64,000 nt of DNA from the NCBI RefSeq assembly GCF_014356525.2, contig NC_052508.1, positions 62,458,047 through 62,522,046 of the forward strand, in the 5' to 3' direction. The notes under the pieces were generated by a model. That model had not been told where the DNA came from. It did not search any database and saw only the letters and a program-made list of their open reading frames with translations. Numbering within the stretch: position 1 is the first letter of the stretch; every line of letters starts with the position of its first letter. Shown in pieces: positions 44,236 through 54,424 of the stretch. This DNA is from Nilaparvata lugens (taxonomy: Eukaryota; Arthropoda; Insecta; Hemiptera; Delphacidae). The translations under genes were made by a program, and so were the position numbers.

Positions 44236-44944
44236 TAAAGCTTTTCTGTGCACATCCTTATTTCTCTCCAAATCTTTTTTTGCCTTCCTCACTTCGATCA
44301 ATAACATCTCTTATTAAAAAAATAATGGGCTGTTAATGCCAGATTTGTTGTAGAAGCGACTGATTAAAATTTTTGAAGTAATTTATTTCTATCATTATCT
44401 GTATGTTTATTTTTTCTCCGACAATAGTAAGAGGTGGAATTCATGGGGAGAGAGATACTTAGAATGATGAAAGAACCAATCTTATCGTTGATGAAAATTC
44501 GAATATATATGAGAATAGCAATCTCTTTTACATTAACAAATTAACGACTTATGCTACACTTACCATCATTACTTGCTACATTTAGCATTAACTTGCTAAT
44601 GCAATAAGTAAGTTCCCTTATTATTTTTCGTTTTCTTTGTTTGTAATGTATTTTGGAAAATAACGTTCAAAGAAAAAAGTTCAAAGAAACTTATAATAGT
44701 TTTCACACTCACGAATAAAAATAATTGGGATACCACTCATAGTTTTGACCACACCATTATCAATATCTAGTAGAATTGAAGCTTGAAAATGATGAAGCAT
44801 TATAAATAAAGAATAAATTGAGCCATTTGATTAGTGGATGGTTGACGTGGCCAGGGTTGCCTTTGGCCGAGACAAATCAACCTCACAAAACAGCCAACAT
44901 GAAAACTACAGCCATTTGATATACAAGCTGAACATCACAAAATT
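44236..44944. other. AT-rich DNA, no gene
   Basis: 44845-44900 has a GC-balanced patch GTTGACGTGGCCAGGGTTGC. No gene is seen. Confidence 0.4.
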
Positions 44945-45230
44945 CATTTATACAATTAGTATATTATAAAAATGATAGGGAGAGTAAAAATGAGGTAAAC
45001 TTGTGCTATTCCTTTCCCAAATTTACATAACAAATAGTACGAAATAGGTTAAGCCTTGTAGTTCTTCAATTCACAAAATTTTCAGTCCTCAAGTTATTCC
45101 ACAAAGTAGATTTTAAAATTCACATGCTTCAAACTAAACATAGAAGAAAATATTTCACATTAGTGTAACTGAAATAGGAAATATTCACATACTAAAAATA
45201 TATTTTGAAGAATTATACAAACTCAATTCT
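44945..45230 (-). mobile_element. LINE 3' UTR, family A copy
   Basis: Closely matches 6950-7227 in the same orientation: GTGCTATTCCT.TCCCAAATTTA, TTGTAGTTCTTCAATTCACA, ACATAGAAGAAAATATTTCACATTA. No coding part remains. Confidence 0.65.
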
Positions 45231-45235
45231 CTTAT

Positions 45236-45284
45236 CTTATTGGAAGCTCTCGATAGAAACATCCAACTAACAGAAGAAATTTCC
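45236..45284. repeat. Short dispersed repeat
   Basis: TTATTGGAAGCTCTCGATAG..CAACTAACAGAAG recurs with changes at 47192-47240. The parent element is unknown. Confidence 0.5.
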
Positions 45285-45410
45285 CTTCATGTATTCAATC
45301 ATTCAGAATCACACAGCTTCTAGTTAAGAGAAGTAGCACAGGCGGAAGCCCTGTTCGATAGCATATGTGAAACATAGATTGTATTGTGTATGAAAAATCA
45401 ATTCATTTTT

Positions 45411-45544
45411 TACTTTCCTTGCCCTATCACCATAGGTAAGGAAAGTATTGCTTTCCGAAAAAAATTAAGGTACCCCAATTTCTATATTTCTACTTTTCAA
45501 GGTCCCCTGAGTCCAAAGAAGTGGTTTTTGGGTATTAGTCTGTA

Positions 45545-45584
<40 letters not shown>

Positions 45585-46247
45585 AGTGTATGTGCGTCTG
45601 TGTACACGATATCTCATCTTCCAATCAACGGAATGACTTGAAATTCGAAACTTAAGGTCCTCTACAATATAAGGATCCGACACGAACAACTTCGATCAAA
45701 TGCAACCCAAGATGGCGGCTAAAATAGCAAAAATTATGTCAAAAACAGGGTTTATCGCGATTTTCTCGAAAACGGCTACAACGATTTTGATCAAATTTAT
45801 ACCTAGAATAGTCATTGATAAGCTCTATCAACTGCCTTAAGTCCCATATCTGTAAAAATTCCAGGAGCTTCGTCTCATCTATGCAAAGTTTGATTTCAGA
45901 TTGCCAATTATCAGACTTCAGATACAATTCAAACAAAAAATTTCAAGTGGGAAAGATTGAGCATGAAAATCTCTACAATTAATGTTCACTAACATTTTCA
46001 CCAAAAATTGAAAATGAGCTCGAAATTCGAGAAAATGTGATTGTTCAATTGCAAACTTTTGATTCTATTAAATCATTCACTATGAAGAGATAGCAGACCT
46101 CATGTGTGTCTCCAGCGTTATTGCCCTGTCACCAGCTGGCTCAAATCTTTGAATAGTAGACTTGAGATGCGCGGGAACACTAGCGTCAGGTGATCAATTT
46201 TCATAACGGCAAGGAAAGTTGTGTGAGTGCACCACACCAGATTTTTA
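45411..46247 (+). mobile_element. ACTTTCCTTGCC element, copy 1
   Basis: The element starts TACTTTCCTTGCCCTATCAC and ends AACGGCAAGGAAAGTTGTGTGAGTGCACC. ACTTTCCTTGCC and GGCAAGGAAAGT are inverted ends. An inverted copy lies at 60117-61010 and a terminal fragment at 46626-46722. It has no transposase frame; CTCGAAAACGGCTACAACG and CAAGATGGCGGCTAAAATAG are shared internal text. It is most likely a non-autonomous DNA transposon. Confidence 0.75.
45544..45582. repeat. (GT)n microsatellite
   Basis: A TATG/TG run with about 18 GT units lies inside the transposon. The inverted copy has a short (AC)n at the corresponding place, so the array grew within the element. Confidence 0.93.
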
Positions 46248-46357
46248 AATCACGCGTCGACGTATTGTACAAGGTTTTTGGAATTTTGCATTTCAAGGAT
46301 AATATAAAAGGAAAAAGGAGCCTCTCTCATACGCCAATATTAGAGTAAAAATCAGAC
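46247..46357 (-). repeat. Dispersed repeat Z, inverted copy
   Basis: The reverse complement matches 51389-51500, including CTCTAATATTG.CGT, TATATTATCCTTGAAATGCA and CAAAAACCTTGTA..TCGACGCG. Confidence 0.75.
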
Positions 46358-46430
46358 TATAGAATGAATCATCATAAATCAGCTGACAAGTGATTACACA
46401 GATGTGTGGAGAAGCCAGTCTATTGCTGTA

Positions 46431-46624
46431 TAGCCACCTGTAATATAAGGCCGCGGCCTACGATATTGCAACGTCGCAGTGTAGGCCAAGAATCTAATAC
46501 ATGATTGGTGAAAAAGATTTTGAAAAATACCTGCTGATCTTTTTCACCAATCATGTATTAGATTCTAGGCCTACACTGCGACGTTGCAATATCGTAGGCC
46601 GGGGCCTTGTATTAGAGGTGGCTA
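46431..46624. mobile_element. Foldback element, 194 bp
   Basis: Two ~88-bp arms run TAGCCACCTGTAATATAAGG.. and the opposing ..CCTTGTATTAGAGGTGGCTA, nearly perfect through CCTACGATATTGCAACGTCG. The loop is about 16 bp. TA dinucleotides at both ends would fit a TA target duplication, as for Tc1/mariner-type MITEs. Confidence 0.85.
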
Positions 46625-46625
46625 T

Positions 46626-46722
46626 GATAGTAGACTTGAGATGCGCGTGAGCACTAGCGTCAGGTGATCAATTTTCATAACGGCAAGGAAAGTTATGTGA
46701 GTGCACCACACCAGATTTTTCA
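46626..46722 (+). mobile_element. Terminal fragment of ACTTTCCTTGCC element
   Basis: TAGTAGACTTGAGATGCGCG through AACGGCAAGGAAAGTTATG duplicates 46147-46247. It lies directly after the foldback. Confidence 0.8.
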
Positions 46723-47524
46723 ATCTACAGGTAATAATGCTCATTACTACTTAGGGACATTATATTATCGAATAGAGCTATATAGGCGCCTATACAGAGA
46801 GTTAGTTGCACATTGTACAGTATCCCACAAAAATAATTAGCTGACGACAAAAACAATTGAAGGAAAAACAAATAGCGCTGGAGGTTAAAAACGGGAAATA
46901 AATAGTATGAGGTGTAGATAGTGAGTGGGAGAGAGAGAGTAGAGGTGACATAAATGCTTAGGAAGAGGAGAAAGGAGGAGACATGGTATGGACAATATTA
47001 CAAATCACTGACCCTCTTATCTTTCCACTTTTATTTTTCGTTTCCTTCTCCTCATCAACCCTTGCTACATCCCCTCATCCTCCACACTTCGCTTCTCCTC
47101 TTTTGTACTATTATTGGAATAAATACGCTGTACAAGGAAGTGGAAGTGGAAAGATAGATAGATGAATATACAATTGAACATAACAAAAGTTCTTATTGGG
47201 AGTTCTCGATAGAAACAGCCAACTAAAAGGAAGGCAAAAATACATTTGGAGAGAAATAAGGATGTGCAGAGAAAAGCTTAACATGGAGGAAGAATTGTTC
47301 ATAGCTGCTTGGACAAAAGTGTCCAGTTTTGAAGTTCTCAGAAAGGGTGTGTTGAAGAAGAATAAGAATAAGGACAACAAGAAGCGATAAAGAATGTGAA
47401 GAAGAGATAAGGAAGTAAGAAAGAAGAAGAAGAAGGAGTCGGAGATAGAAGAAGAGAGCAATCTAGAACTGTGCTGCAGATCTCAATTTAACAGAAAGGA
47501 GTGTCCGAATACACTGTCCATTAT
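46723..47524. other. No gene; low-complexity patches
   Basis: 47355-47460 is purine-rich. The 116-residue minus frame is its translation. The rest is unremarkable. Confidence 0.5.
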
Positions 47525-47808
47525 ATATTATGCAAAGGCCTCTAAGGCTCGCATCCCTGCTTCATCTCCTCCTTCTCTTCTCTCTTACACTATCTTTCTC
47601 TTTAATTCTTTTCCAGCTCCTCATCACCTTCACGACCAACCACTCCTCCACCTCCTCCTCTACTATTCCTCCTTCTCCTCTTCCTCATCATCCTCCTTCC
47701 TCACAGTGTTGAGGGTAAGCTTCCATCGTCATTCTCCTGAGAATATTCTGCACATTTTCCTTCTCCTTCTCCTTCTTCTTCTTCTTCTTCTTCTCTCTTC
47801 TTCTTCTT

Positions 47809-47839
<31 letters not shown>

Positions 47840-48345
47840 TGACTACGTCAACTCTCGACTATCACTCTCCCAGTTCTCACACTCTCTCTCTTTCTCCATC
47901 TCTCTTTCCACCCCTCTGCAAGGACCCCTCTCTTTCTCCCTCATCATATCCATTCTTCATCACACACTCTTCACACGCTCCACTCTCTCCCTCATCATTC
48001 CTGCACCACCGCCTATTCTTCCCTCTCCACCCCCCCACCACTTCATCCCTTTTCAATTTTCAATATTTTCGGTCTGCATGTTTTATTCATTCGGCTGGCA
48101 AGAAGCTCTTCTTGCATCTTAGAGGCTTTTCCTTACTCTCTCACTCTTCTCCTGGTCCTCACCCTCTTCATCATCTTCCTCTTCTTCTCCATCTCCTTCT
48201 TCTACTTCTACTTCTTCCTGCTCCACTCCTCCTTGCCCTTCTCCACCTCCTCCTCCCACCCGTTTTCCGCCAGTTTTATCAAAACAGGCCACCACCCATT
48301 TTCACTTCCACGTCAGTAATTTTCCCGTTTTTCCAGCTTTTCTTC
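47525..48345. repeat. Pyrimidine tract with (TTC)n
   Basis: TTC/TCC-rich low complexity, purest at about 47760-47840. Overlapping Leu/Ser/Pro-rich frames up to 169 residues occur in several registers and are not genes. Confidence 0.9.
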
Positions 48346-48642
48346 TGAGCAGCACTTTTCTCTTTTTTGGCTGGCCGTTTCCATGAATAATTGTTGAGTA
48401 GTCAGGGAAGTGTGTGATGCTGTGATATTTTATAGATTTTACCATATTCTAGAGTTTTCCACTCTCATATTATACAAAGACTATTGTTACTTCCTGTATT
48501 TTCATTAGATCTCAATGATATTCTGTTGTTTAGTTTTATAGTTCTATGGGCTGTAGAAATTGTAATTTTTTCAAGTCGACTATTTAGAAGAAAATTCCAC
48601 TTTTTGTGTAGTTGAGAAGCTGATATTGTGGTAATTATTCAT
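48346..48642. other. AT-rich DNA, no gene
   Basis: Nothing recognised. Confidence 0.4.
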
Positions 48643-48860
48643 ATTGAATGAAAAAGACTGAGAAATTGTCAAAAAACTACAGATTCATTGATACTTAGAA
48701 AGACCGGTTTCGGTTATTACACCATTGTCAATCTCTGATAAACAGGGTCTGATCTCTGAGTTTATCAGAGATTGACAGTGGTGTAATAACCGATACCGGT
48801 CTTTCTAAGTATCAATAAATCTGTGGTTCTTTGACAATTCCTTAGTCTTTTTCATTCAAT
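48643..48860. mobile_element. Foldback element, 218 bp
   Basis: Arms of about 95 bp run ATTGAATGAAAAAGACTGAG.. to ..CTTAGTCTTTTTCATTCAAT, with inner AGAAAGACCGGTTTCGGTTA and TTGTCAATCTCTGATAAAC. The outer part is shared with 39391-39515. Confidence 0.85.
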
Positions 48861-49084
48861 AGTAGAAAATTGATTAGAAACAGTATTTTGAAAGCTCCAT
48901 AATGTGCATGTTCCCACGCTTCCAAGAATCATCATACACCTCGATCTTGTACTGCAAAGCCTGTTTTCAAATGTGAAGATAGTTTTACAGCAGTTTGATC
49001 GAAAATCCTGTTATCCAATACATATTTGAATGGAATTCTTCTAAGTTATGATGAATTAATGATAAATGAACAGAAATCATTCGG

Positions 49085-49240
49085 GAAAATATAAATTTAA
49101 AGTGAAAAGTGTAAATTTAAAGTATTATGCTCACTATAACCTTAGTGTCCGGTCTCCCATTAGGGAACTTTGGACTATATACGGCGAGGTGGAACTACCC
49201 TTGGGTCTCCACACCATTCAAAGCCATACTCTGATAATAA
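49085..49240 (+). mobile_element. Non-LTR retroelement 3' tail
   Basis: Near-duplicate of 41105-41252, from AAAGTGAAAAGTGTAAAT to AAAGCCATACTCTGATAATAATAAT. The 89-residue frame that overlaps it is fortuitous. Confidence 0.65.
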
Positions 49241-50204
49241 TAATTCCGGAAAATGTTCAAGCTCAGTTTTATTCACTTCAATCAGGTTCTTCCAATAGGG
49301 TTGAACAAGGTTCTACCAAGGTAGATTCAGTTTGAAATGATTGAGGTGGAAAGATTGAGGTTGATCTCATCAATCTATACATTTTTGTTTTTATGTAGTG
49401 TGGAACACAATACAATACATAAATACTAGGAGAATACTGACAACTATAGTGAGGTCCACGTTATAATGGCAGTGGATAAAGATAGAAGAGCAGCGTTGCC
49501 TGTTCTCTGCCTTAATTAATTATATTTCCACCCTGTCAAAAACATATTTGGCATCTTTATGCAGCTAAAAAAGGATAGTACCACCTATTTTGTGGAATGA
49601 TAGACAAGGATAGCAGCATCAATGTAAATCAAATACTGCCATTATAACGTGAACCGCACTATAGTCGTCTTCTGTGTCAGTTGAGATCTCTCCTTAGCAT
49701 ACAAGTACAAACTTATATGATTAATTATTGTCCTTCATACTCAGAACTTCAATACTAGAGACATTTCTAGAGAGTTCCAGAAGTACATAGATTTCGAAGA
49801 ATAAAAATACATTGTACTGTATAACGTTATCATTCTATCATTGAACTGATCAGATATTTCCAATTCGATAATCTCTAAACCTCTTTAGTTTCTTGGCTGG
49901 TCATTCTCAGCTGATCCTTCAACATCACAATTTGATAGTGAATACAGCTTTTGTGAAAAGTGGGATCTTCGAAGAAAATTATTTCTTGTGCCCTATTTTC
50001 CTTTAATGATTCCATGAATATTGATGTTGTACGAATATGAAGATGTTGATGATGATTGCTGAAAAGTGTTGATCTTTTTACCACCATTTCTCCTCCTTCT
50101 CCAACTTGCCTCTCCGATCAACACCATCAATCCGTAGATTTTCATCCGTATATTTTGAATACAAAACAGACGCCAATAAATCTTTACGAAAAAAATCTCT
50201 CTAG
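49241..50204. other. No gene seen
   Basis: Unique DNA. 49310-49370 has diverged GAGGTGGAAAGATTGAGGTTGA repeats. Confidence 0.4.
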
Positions 50205-50268
50205 CTGGAGGGAATCGAACCCTGTTCTAGTCGATCACTACTCCATCATAAAGCACGGTCCAGCATGA
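50205..50268 (-). other. tRNA-like relic
   Basis: On the minus strand a perfect B-box GGTTCGATTCC sits in AGGGTTCGATTCCCT. An upstream GCTGGA can pair with the downstream TCCAGC like an acceptor. The spacing between T-arm and acceptor is too short for a normal tRNA, so it is a degenerate tRNA or SINE head. Confidence 0.35.
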
Positions 50269-50279
50269 AGCATTGTTAT

Positions 50280-50660
50280 GCTGCAACTACACTCTATTAT
50301 TAATAACATAATTATTATGCTCCAATACGTAGCGTGCTATAGTAATTGTGTCCCCAGGCAGGCAGGGCCCATTACCATACCACAATTTAATATAATTAGG
50401 CTGCAATACCAAGGCCTTCTATTATATCGACTCCTCCACTATATGCCAGAGAGATTATTTTTGTGGAAGGTAATTATAACTATTTGCATGCATTATTTCT
50501 GTGTAGCCTGTCCGTCCCTAGCTCTATAATGTACGACACGATTGATAAATAATTATGAATATAATCGTAAATTATGGAATTATGTAGTTTTAATGGCGGC
50601 CTTGATCGTGATGATGGAGCTTGTTATTAATTTGATTATGTTGTACGAAAATAGAAATCT
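50280..50660. promoter_or_regulatory. Candidate cis-regulatory block
   Basis: Unique block with TAATTATA (50471-50478) beside the octamer ATTTGCAT (50482-50489), an ATAATTAGGC homeodomain core near 50393, and GGCAGGCAGGGCCC near 50358. The octamer/homeodomain pairing resembles POU-class enhancers; this is inference. Confidence 0.25.
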
Positions 50661-51260
50661 CCAGGTTGAGTGTATATAGTAAGGATATCTTCGATATACA
50701 AAGAGTTGTAAAATAATATACTGCAATTATGAAAGATTAACGTTAATTATACAAGGATTGTATGAGATTTATGGAGGATTTAGATGGTGAATTTCAGTAT
50801 AATTAGTATGGTGATCATACAAATAGAGAGGATGAAATAGGTAGGAAGATAAAACTAGAATATTGTAGCAGAAATTATTCTTTTAAATTTCCAGTTTATG
50901 ATAAATCCTGAAATATCAAGATCTGTAACGAATTTCCACTACAATTCTACTGAAATATATCTATCATTTCCTTTTTCATCATTCTGATGTCAATTGGACT
51001 AGTAGTTCTGTGAACAGTAAACCTCGCGCAGTTATGAACCACAGTCTCTTCTAATACTGTCAATCAGAGTAAATACTGTCCTGTCCTGTCGTGTCGGCGA
51101 GATATTTATGTACAAACGACTAATGGCTGTTAGGGTTGTTGTATCGACAATGCTAATAATTTGATGTAAACAGCTATATGCTACTATCATCAAGAGCTTA
51201 CCGAGATGAAAGCAGAGAAAAGTCTGGAGAAAATACTAGCCTATGCTACTTCAAGTTATC
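50661..51260. other. Mostly unique DNA, no gene
   Basis: 51065-51140 is a unique GC-balanced patch (GTCGTGTCGGCGAGATATTT). The rest is AT-rich. Confidence 0.35.
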
Positions 51261-51359
51261 AATTGCATGCCTCACTGCATGCAATTAATATTCGACACAA
51301 CAGCTGTTTTCTCACCAATACATTGAGATATTGAATCGCATGCGTCATTGCATGCAATT
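51261..51359. repeat. Two TTGCATGC inverted repeats
   Basis: AATTGCATGC-CTCACT-GCATGCAATT (51261-51286) is perfect. A second, AATCGCATGC-GTCATT-GCATGCAATT (51334-51359), differs by one base. Their centres are about 73 bp apart. Confidence 0.9.
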
Positions 51360-51388
51360 TATAATCCAATCGACAGCTTATTTATGAT

Positions 51389-51655
51389 GTCTGATTCTTA
51401 CTCTAATATTGACGTTTGAAGGAGGCTCCTTTTCCTTCTATATTATCCTTGAAATGCAAAATTTCCAAAAACCTTGTATGAACATCGACGCGCAATTTAA
51501 AAAGGAACATACCTGTAAAATTTCATAAAAATCTATTACCGCGTTTCGCCGTAAATGTGCAACATACCTCTATAAACATAAAGAGAAATGCAAAACCGTC
51601 GAATTGAATCTTAGACCTCACTTCGCTCGGTCAATTAAAGAGTATTTAATCGAAT
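51389..51655 (+). repeat. Dispersed repeat Z
   Basis: The first 110 bp match the inverted copy at 46247-46357. The segment continues with TACCGCGTTTCGCCGTAAAT and CCTCACTTCGCTCGGTCAAT, which look like the same element, but no second copy is present for that part. Confidence 0.6.
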
Positions 51656-52223
51656 ATCACGCATCATCCATCTCATCATTGAATTATCTTCAGCTTGAAT
51701 TATCTTCTCGTATTGGATTTTATGTATTAGAAACTAGGTTATACGGGTTTCAAAATTCCCAATAAAAAACTTCAATTCGAGCATATTATTTTTGGATGAA
51801 ATAATATTGTGTATATTAAATATATGCTACCGAATAGCAGTCATTACTAATAAGTGAAATAAACTCATAAAAGTCACCATCACGTTGCACGTTTCCAAAT
51901 TTTCAAAACTAATCTCATTGGTTGAAAGAAAAATGTAGGCCCATATACGTTTTTATTGTAAAATATTAACAAACGTGCCTTTGGACGTGTTCATTGAACA
52001 TTGTGTAATTTCAGGCCACTGTTCTCAACCAATTGAAGTACCTCATTTCTCAATTGATTAAATTCCAAACACGAACACCGTTCATCTATCTATCTTCACA
52101 CCGTACAGCATTTCCCAATGTTGTATTATTGATTCTTCCCAATACAAAGTAAAATTTCAATACAAGAGAATTTGCATCACTGGTGGTAGAAATATTCTAA
52201 CATGTCCATATTTGAAGCACTTC
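51656..52223. other. AT-rich DNA, no gene
   Basis: Nothing recognised. Confidence 0.4.
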
Positions 52224-52662
52224 GGCTCAACTCACAATTACGCAACTCAAGTCGAGAAGGAACTGCAAATCTAGTCTTTCCTCGACGCAGCATGTGTTTT
52301 CAAATGGTGACACTCAGAACAGTCGATTCTATTATAGTCTCCGCGATCTCGCGAATGTGAGACTGAGTCGAGCCATGTCGGTCGAGCCTCGACTTGAGTT
52401 TCGTAGTACCGTGCATTTTTAATGAAAGTGAGGTTATGTTTTATGGAAGTGATGTTTTATCATTTCAGATATAACAATATATTCATGATAATTATTATAA
52501 AATTTGTTACATGTTAATTAGTGACGAATTAGATCTTATATTTTTAATAAAGTAGCATAGAACTGAAGTAGTGACAATGAGCGTACAAGTCGTAAGGTCG
52601 AGAGACTGGAGTATACTCGACTGGAGTCGTACGATTCGAGTCGAGGTAGTGTGAGTTGAGCC
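52224..52662. mobile_element. TIR element, 439 bp
   Basis: Perfect 13-bp ends GGCTCAACTCACA and TGTGAGTTGAGCC are followed by imperfect subterminal inverted repeats built on CTCGAC/GTCGAG (ACTCAAGTCGAG, GGTCGAGCCTCGACTTGAG). No transposase frame is seen. Target duplication is not clear. Confidence 0.7.
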
Positions 52663-52699
52663 TTAAATTTAATAAGAACAGCTCTGAACTGGAAGAAAA

Positions 52700-52741
52700 C
52701 CAGAAAAGGGGTGGAAGGGGATGAAGAAGACAATGAAGAAA

Positions 52742-52806
<65 letters not shown>

Positions 52807-52960
52807 AATGATGTCGATGGCGATAATGATAATAATTATGATGATGTTGATGATTATGATTCTAATGAAGGAGAAGAACAGGAACAGTTGAGAGAAGAAG
52901 CAGATGATCATGGTGGAGAAAAGCAGGAGAAGTGGAGAGAAGAAGTAGGAGAATAGGAAG
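52700..52960. repeat. (GAT)n microsatellite in purine tract
   Basis: 52746-52806 is about 20 GAT units, continuing as an imperfect GAT/AAT/GAA tract. The Asp-rich plus frame and Ile-rich minus frame are artefacts. Confidence 0.95.
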
Positions 52961-53639
52961 AAAACGCAAAAGAGGTGTTTCTTGCAGAAACGCTCAGCCA
53001 CTGTTTACCATAGAGCTTGGCAACGTAGAGACGATACTAAGGGCTCAGCTTATAAAACCCCAAGGTGTTTGCTTTTCATCAAAAAGGGATCAACTTACTG
53101 CTGCCAAGAAGGACTTCAAGGGAGACTTGGGGGCTTCGATTTCACACTTACTGTGTTCTTTCTCCTCCTCCTCCTTCTCTTCTTCCTCCTCCTACATCCG
53201 CACGCACATACACGCATATTATAAACGCCATACTGGATTATTATAGATCCGAGTTATTGGATATGCCGGCAAAAGGGTTTTCCGCGAAAGTTATCAAATA
53301 AGCGCATGTATGCAATCTCAATTTCCTCGGGATATCGAGACGATTTTCTTTCTGTGTGTGCTGGAAAACCGGTGTCATTAGGATTTTCCGCGAAGCTTTC
53401 TTCCATAGGAAAAGTCCCTCGAGCTTGGTGACTATCCTTGAACACTGAACGATTTTTTAAAGAATAATGAACGTCGATATATGACCGTTCTTCGGGAACC
53501 AATTCATATGCCACCTACACTCACTCAACACTGTTTAGTTGATCTTTTTTCATAAAGGCTACTTTATAAAGGTTACAACAGGAAATATTCAGTTATGGAT
53601 TATAAATTTACAGGTAGGCTTGTATCTTGTACACCTGAT
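52961..53639. other. Mixed DNA, no recognised gene
   Basis: 52975-53140 is GC-balanced with overlapping frames of 75-104 codons in all three plus registers, none recognisable. TTTTCCGCGAA occurs twice (near 53278 and 53383). 53158-53200 is TCC-rich. Confidence 0.35.
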
Positions 53640-53979
53640 AAAAGTTAAATTACGTTTCGAGTTCAAATCATCAGCTGATCCAGTTGCAACAAATAATAGT
53701 AAAAGACGTGACTACCTATCACTAATTGTGCTCCATAAAATTCTTAATACTCAGATAGATGTTCCTAATTTTGTTCAATACATTTATTTCTTTGTCTCAT
53801 TAAACAGACCACGTTTAAACATGTTATTTGCAATAGAAAGATCTAGAGCAGTGCAACATACAAATTGTTTCCTTCAACGAACATTGCGCCTGTACAATAG
53901 TTTAAACCCGATTCTTGACCCATTTGGTGATAATCTACGCAAATTTTGCTTTGAATCCATGCAAGCTCTTCAATTTTAA
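53640..53979 (+). pseudogene. Non-LTR retrotransposon RT C-terminus
   Basis: The frame from about 53640 encodes a C-terminal tail of a jockey/CR1-like non-LTR reverse transcriptase, with SKRRDYLSLIVLHKILNT, FFVSLNRPRLNML and HTNCFLQRTLRLYNSLNP leading to a natural stop. No polymerase motifs are present, so the copy is 5'-truncated; the methionine at 53539 lies outside the homologous part. No frameshift is seen inside. Confidence 0.8.
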
Positions 53980-54424
53980 CTGCCACATTATTTTACAGAC
54001 CTTCAATATATTCTCCATTTCATTTTCCCCCGTTCTTTTTTTATCAAATTTTTCGTTTCTTCGTTTAGTTTTTCCTCAATTTTCAAAATGTAGCTCTTAT
54101 TTATGATCAACTTTTGTCTAACTATCTTATCTTCTTTTAAGCAACTTCTTTCTGTTTTCTTAATCAAGTTTATCTTAATTTTTAATATCAAGTTCTTATT
54201 TCTAAAATAGTTTTTTTCTCTAAGCAACTATTTTCTGTTTTCTTCATCTACTTTTGTTTCGCTTTTTAATTTTAAGTTCGCTTTTAATAATTTTATTCAT
54301 AAATCATTTGTGTCATACTTTTTGTGTAAATGAGGTTTGATTTGGCGTTTAGCTGTAAACCTCTTCGAGTTGTAGACCTACTTTTTTCATGTAATGTATT
54401 CTCAATGCATAAATAAATAAATGC
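53640..54424 (+). mobile_element. 5'-truncated LINE insertion
   Basis: RT tail plus a ~430-bp T-rich 3' UTR ending GCATAAATAAATAAATGC near 54424. The 3' UTR differs from family A. Confidence 0.7.

Noticed and set aside
45465..45689. Thr/His-alternating frame
   Set aside because: It is the translation of the (GT)n microsatellite inside a transposon.
47706..48348. 138- and 169-residue Leu/Ser/Pro-rich frames
   Set aside because: Both are compositional products of a C/T-rich tract and overlap in different registers.
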